Source of the DNA: Firm-04 sp045596625
GTDB lineage: Bacteria > Bacillota > Clostridia > Oscillospirales > Ruminococcaceae
Direction: 5' to 3'
Assembly: GCA_045596625.1 (NCBI GenBank)
Contig: JAZOCU010000037.1
Location: 1-7,301, forward strand
Length of the DNA stretch: 7,301 nt
Position numbers and translations under genes: made by a program. The notes under the pieces were generated by a model. That model was not told where the DNA came from, ran no database searches, and was given only the letters and a program-made list of their open reading frames with translations. Below, piece by piece: positions 5,288 through 7,301 of this stretch (position 1 is the first letter of the stretch; each line of letters starts with the position of its first letter).

Positions 5288-5956
5288 ATGTTCAAACATG
5301 AAAAAATGCTTTTTCATCCGGTTGCTGTGGAAAAACCGAATCCACAATACGCCGCACTGCTGCAGGAACAGCTGGGTGGTGCCAATGGTGAGCTGAAAGC
5401 TGCCATGCAGTATATGTCCCAGAGCTTTCGCATCAAGGATCCCGAGATCAAGGATCTGTTTCTGGATATCGCTGCCGAAGAGCTCGGTCATATGGAAATG
5501 GTGGCACAGACCATCCATCTGCTCAACGGACATGATGTAGATGCAGCCGCAGTGCCGTCAGGTGAGATTCAGACACATGTACTGATGGGACTGAATCCCG
5601 GTCTCATCAACGCCTCCGGCTATTCTTTTACAGGCGATTACGTCAGTGTAACGGGAGATCTCTGTGCGGATCTGCTTTCCAATATTGCATCTGAGCAGAG
5701 AGCTAAGGTCGTATATGAATATCTCTACCGCCAGATCGAGGATAAAAAAGTGCGCGAAACCATCGACTTCCTGCTCAACCGTGAGGAAGCCCATAACGCC
5801 ATGTTCCGTGAAGCCTTCAACAAGGTACAGGACAGCGGCTCGAACCGTGATTTCGGTACCACACAAGCGGCAAAAATGTATTTCAGTATGTCTGAGCCTT
5901 CCCCTGCTCAAACACCATTCTCGAAAACCAATGTGCAGCCGCCGTCTTTCAGCTGA
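5288..5956 (+). CDS. cotJC: Manganese catalase / spore-coat CotJC family protein
   Basis: A 222-residue four-helix-bundle protein with a dimanganese site expected to split hydrogen peroxide into water and oxygen. Seen: Glu35 in GELKAAMQYMSQSF, the ExxH pair Glu65-His68 in AAEELGHMEMV, Glu136 in IASEQRAKVVYEYL, and a second ExxH, Glu166-His169, in NREEAHNAMF. This Glu, ExxH, Glu, ExxH order is that of manganese catalases. The tail after about residue 185 is Pro/Ser-rich and low in structure. CotJC proteins are spore-coat components in Bacillus; in clostridia they may act in coat or oxidative defence. AGGAGG lies 8 nt before the ATG. The gene diverges from the arsR block and is followed after 8 nt by a 59-codon ORF, with which it shares a terminator. 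Confidence 0.92.
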   Translation: MFKHEKMLFHPVAVEKPNPQYAALLQEQLGGANGELKAAMQYMSQSFRIKDPEIKDLFLDIAAEELGHMEMVAQTIHLLNGHDVDAAAVPSGEIQTHVLMGLNPGLINASGYSFTGDYVSVTGDLCADLLSNIASEQRAKVVYEYLYRQIEDKKVRETIDFLLNREEAHNAMFREAFNKVQDSGSNRDFGTTQAAKMYFSMSEPSPAQTPFSKTNVQPPSFS

Positions 5957-5964
5957 GGTGGAAT

Positions 5965-6144
5965 ATGGAAAAAAGCGAAATGCCGATCGGACTTGGTATG
6001 GCACTTGCAATGAATCCGGAAGCAATGCAGAAATTTGCATCCCTTCCGGAAAGAAAAAAGCAAGAGATCATTCAGGGCACACACGCTGTTTCTTCAAAAG
6101 AAGAAATGCGGCAGTATGTGGAGCATATCAAATCGGCATATTAG
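5965..6144 (+). CDS. 59-residue small protein downstream of the catalase gene
   Basis: The frame runs from ATG 5965 to TAG 6142-6144. The product opens MEKSEMPIGLGMALAMNPEA and ends YVEHIKSAY. It is soluble, cysteine-free and predicted helical, with a Met/Ala-rich N-terminal helix, a KFASLPERKKQEIIQG helix, and a SSKEEMRQYVEHI helix separated by short turns. GAGGTGG lies a few bases before the ATG, overlapping the catalase stop region, and the two genes are 8 nt apart, so they are probably co-translated. I recall similar short proteins with MNxxAM and SSKEEM patterns in clostridia but know no function. The clean terminator 7 nt downstream supports a real gene end. Confidence 0.75.
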   Translation: MEKSEMPIGLGMALAMNPEAMQKFASLPERKKQEIIQGTHAVSSKEEMRQYVEHIKSAY

Positions 6145-6150
6145 CAACAG

Positions 6151-6184
6151 GAGCTTGCATTGGGAAACCATGCAAGCTCTTTTT
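6151..6184 (+). terminator. Intrinsic terminator of the catalase operon
   Basis: GAGCTTGCAT (6151-6160) pairs with ATGCAAGCTC (6170-6179), followed by T5 (6180-6184). The loop can close further with GG/CC around a GAAA tetraloop. There is no U-run on the minus strand, so it acts in the plus direction. Confidence 0.92.
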
Positions 6185-6199
6185 GCAATACCAATCTCC

Positions 6200-6403
6200 T
6201 CATTTGGAGCGCATGTAGTCGATCACGGTCAGGATCACTGCCCCCAATAAACAAATCTGGATCAACGGCATAACAACGGAAAATGTCCGCCATATCACAG
6301 CATCCCGCTTTGAGAGCGCTACGACAAGCACAAAAATCAGTATCGAAATGCCGATCATACTCCATAGTACTTTGATAACACGTTTGATTTCAGTCACCTC
6401 CAT
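6200..6403 (-). CDS. Possible small two-helix membrane protein
   Basis: From ATG 6403 the frame gives 67 residues: a short charged start (MEVTEIKR), a hydrophobic helix at about 9-30, a basic loop SKRDAVIWR, a second helix at about 41-63, and a short tail DYMRSK. This hairpin topology is typical of real small membrane proteins. The start is uncertain: no ribosome site precedes 6403 or the in-frame TTG at 6412, while a perfect GGAGGTGA lies inside the gene (6394-6401) without a start codon at normal spacing. No strong promoter is seen upstream, only a TATTAT near 6430. The family is not recognised. Confidence 0.5.
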   Translation of the reverse strand: MEVTEIKRVIKVLWSMIGISILIFVLVVALSKRDAVIWRTFSVVMPLIQICLLGAVILTVIDYMRSK

Positions 6404-6469
6404 GCAGATCAAATCGTTCTTGCATCAAGATAATAAAATGGATACCAATAAAATGATATATGTTTTCTG

Positions 6470-6643
6470 ATGCTGTTGTTCAAAAAAGTTGATATTGAAA
6501 AAGGCGTCTGTGATGATCTGTCACAACCGTTGATACAGGATATTGGGTTCGAAAAATTGGGATTTGTCAAACTCCTAAAATATAAATCCCATTATATTTT
6601 TTTGATTTTCTTAACCAGTCTAATAAAGCATGGTAATCTTTAG
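6470..6643 (+). pseudogene. Possible ORF remnant in the 6413-6566 gap; very doubtful
   Basis: The gap of about 150 nt has no clear gene. A plus frame from ATG 6470 encodes 57 residues including FKKVDIEKGVCDDLSQPL and GFEKLGFVK, with codon use closer to the neighbours than to the AT-rich gene it runs into. It has no ribosome site and overlaps the opposite-strand ORF by 77 nt. It could be a leftover of an older gene or chance. Confidence 0.12.
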
Positions 6644-6953
6644 GTTGGTCTTTCTCTATTCTTGACATTATTGTCTCAACAGATACAGATGTATAGTAGT
6701 TAACACCATAAATATCAATAATACCATTTTTCATATTATTATAAAACCCACAATTAAAAAACCGACTATACTCATTGAAAAACTCATCATAATCGCTTAC
6801 ATAAAGTGAATCGGGTTGCCAATGCTTAATATTGTCAATTGTTACGATAGATTCAATTTTAGATTTTGAGGACATTTTACAAAATTGAAATTCAATAAAA
6901 CCCGAACCACCATATTCTCGTCTATCTTCTTGAGATTCAAAACTTAAAAACAT
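6567..6953 (-). CDS. AT-rich orphan protein, function unknown
   Basis: A 128-residue, soluble-looking protein with no signal peptide or membrane segment. It is rich in Tyr, Phe, Asn, Lys and Asp (for example YVSDYDEFFNEYSRFF, FYNNMKNGIIDIYGVNYY), with a helical stretch SVETIMSRIEKDQPKDYHALLDWLRK and a terminal strand YNGIYILGV. AAAGGGG lies 6 nt before the ATG, and a promoter sits at 7001-7029, so it is probably expressed. Its base composition is visibly more AT-rich than its neighbours, and it lies between a tRNA-Gln gene and an otherwise empty gap, which suggests recent acquisition. The size and aromatic/acidic character would fit an orphan immunity protein, but I see no defining motif, so this is speculation. 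Confidence 0.68.
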   Translation of the reverse strand: MFLSFESQEDRREYGGSGFIEFQFCKMSSKSKIESIVTIDNIKHWQPDSLYVSDYDEFFNEYSRFFNCGFYNNMKNGIIDIYGVNYYTSVSVETIMSRIEKDQPKDYHALLDWLRKSKKYNGIYILGV

Positions 6954-7000
6954 CTACTTCCCCTTTAAATTCTTATTTTCCAATCTGTCCGTTTTCCTAT

Positions 7001-7029
7001 ATGATACCACATACCGCAGACAATTGCAA
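7001..7029 (-). promoter_or_regulatory. Promoter of the AT-rich orphan gene
   Basis: On the minus strand, -35 TTGCAA (7024-7029) and -10 TATCAT (7001-7006) are 17 bp apart, with an extended TGG just before the -10. The predicted leader is about 40 nt. It begins immediately after the terminator of the tRNA gene. Confidence 0.6.
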
Positions 7030-7030
7030 T

Positions 7031-7060
7031 AAAAAACCTCCGATGTTTTCACATCAGAGG
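7031..7060 (-). terminator. Intrinsic terminator after tRNA-Gln
   Basis: On the minus strand, CCTCTGATGT and ACATCGGAGG (7037-7060) form a 10-bp stem with one T-G wobble around a GAAA tetraloop, followed by T6 (7031-7036). It starts 5 nt past the encoded CCA. Confidence 0.93.
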
Positions 7061-7065
7061 CTTAT

Positions 7066-7140
7066 TGGTTGGGGTAGCAGGATTTGAACCTACGAATGCC
7101 AGAGTCAAAGTCTGGTGCCTTACCGCTTGGCTATACCCCA
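7066..7140 (-). tRNA. tRNA-Gln (anticodon UUG), CCA encoded
   Basis: On the minus strand the sequence begins TGGGGTATAGCCAAGCGG. The acceptor stem pairs TGGGGTA with TACCCCA. The anticodon arm is CCAGA-CTTTGAC-TCTGG, giving anticodon TTG for glutamine. The T-arm carries GGTTCGAATCC. Discriminator A and an encoded CCA end at 7066. It lies 53 nt past the 5S gene with no room for its own promoter, so it is probably transcribed with the rRNA operon. Confidence 0.96.
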
Positions 7141-7163
7141 GATTAAAATAAAGTAAATGCAGG

Positions 7164-7192
7164 AAAAGCCAGAGAGTGAATCTCTGGCTTTT
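7164..7192 (-). terminator. Hairpin between 5S rRNA and tRNA-Gln (terminator or processing site)
   Basis: A perfect 12-bp stem (AAAAGCCAGAGA with TCTCTGGCTTTT) encloses a 5-nt loop directly after the 5S 3' end. On the minus strand only T4 follows, then CCTGC. Because a tRNA gene without visible promoter lies just beyond, the hairpin must be leaky or serve as a processing site. Confidence 0.7.

Positions 7193-7301
<109 letters not shown>

Noticed and set aside
5558..6040. Minus-strand open frame of 160 codons opposite the catalase gene
   Set aside because: It is antisense to a protein with a complete dimanganese ligand set and has no recognisable motif or promoter.
5664..6218. Plus-strand open frame of 184 codons overlapping the catalase and 59-aa genes
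   Set aside because: It runs out of frame through both genes and through the terminator stem, and its residue content (Arg, Ser, Cys, His rich) is that of a shadow frame.
6546..6553. GGTTCGAA, identical to a tRNA T-arm core, possibly an attachment-site copy
   Set aside because: The match to the nearby tRNA-Gln does not extend beyond 8 bases, so it is not a convincing att duplication or tRNA fragment.

Overview
The window reads as chromosome of an anaerobic clostridial Firmicute, most likely a Ruminococcus-type bacterium. Three things point there: a Thr-rich linker followed by a C-terminal type I dockerin at the left edge (cellulosome or amylosome component), Gram-positive style Shine-Dalgarno sites and sigma-A promoters, and a CotJC-type manganese catalase. 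The species cannot be named from the sequence alone.

Layout. Bases 1-342 (+) are the 3' end of a dockerin protein, closed by a strong bidirectional terminator (346-381). Bases 433-1803 (-) hold a flavodoxin gene followed by a TM-type nitroreductase gene, expressed from a good sigma-A promoter at 1893-1921. Bases 2061-5046 (-) hold an arsenic/metalloid resistance cluster in two transcription blocks. The upstream block runs from a near-perfect promoter (5092-5120): a small membrane protein, an ArsR repressor, and a C_GCAxxG_C_C family protein whose start overlaps the arsR stop. The downstream block starts at its own promoter (3902-3929), which carries a 9+9 bp inverted repeat over its -35 and spacer: an ArsP/DUF318 permease, a Cys-rich thioredoxin-like protein, and an ArsC arsenate reductase, ending at a terminator (1951-1992). 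Bases 5288-6144 (+) hold a CotJC-like manganese catalase gene and a 59-residue companion ORF, ending at a clear terminator (6151-6184). Bases 6200-6403 (-) encode a possible two-helix membrane peptide, and 6567-6953 (-) an AT-rich orphan ORF with its own promoter. The right end (7031-7301, -) is the tail of an rRNA operon: partial 5S rRNA, a hairpin, tRNA-Gln(UUG) with encoded CCA, and a terminator.

How the genes could work together. ArsC would reduce arsenate to arsenite using cysteine chemistry, with the neighbouring CxxC thioredoxin-like protein as a plausible electron donor or metalloid carrier. The permease would export the trivalent or organic product. ArsR would sense arsenite through a Cys-x-Cys pair and release the operator in the permease promoter. 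Flavodoxin, nitroreductase and manganese catalase next door make the region rich in redox and stress functions, but their regulation by arsenic is not shown. The most notable items are the operator-in-promoter architecture, the heavily Cys-clustered N-terminus of the thioredoxin-like protein, the coupling of arsR to a C_GCAxxG gene and a small membrane gene, the unlisted 59-aa ORF after the catalase gene, and the AT-rich orphan beside tRNA-Gln. I see no convincing wholly new system; the cluster is a recognisable ars locus with unusual accessory members.
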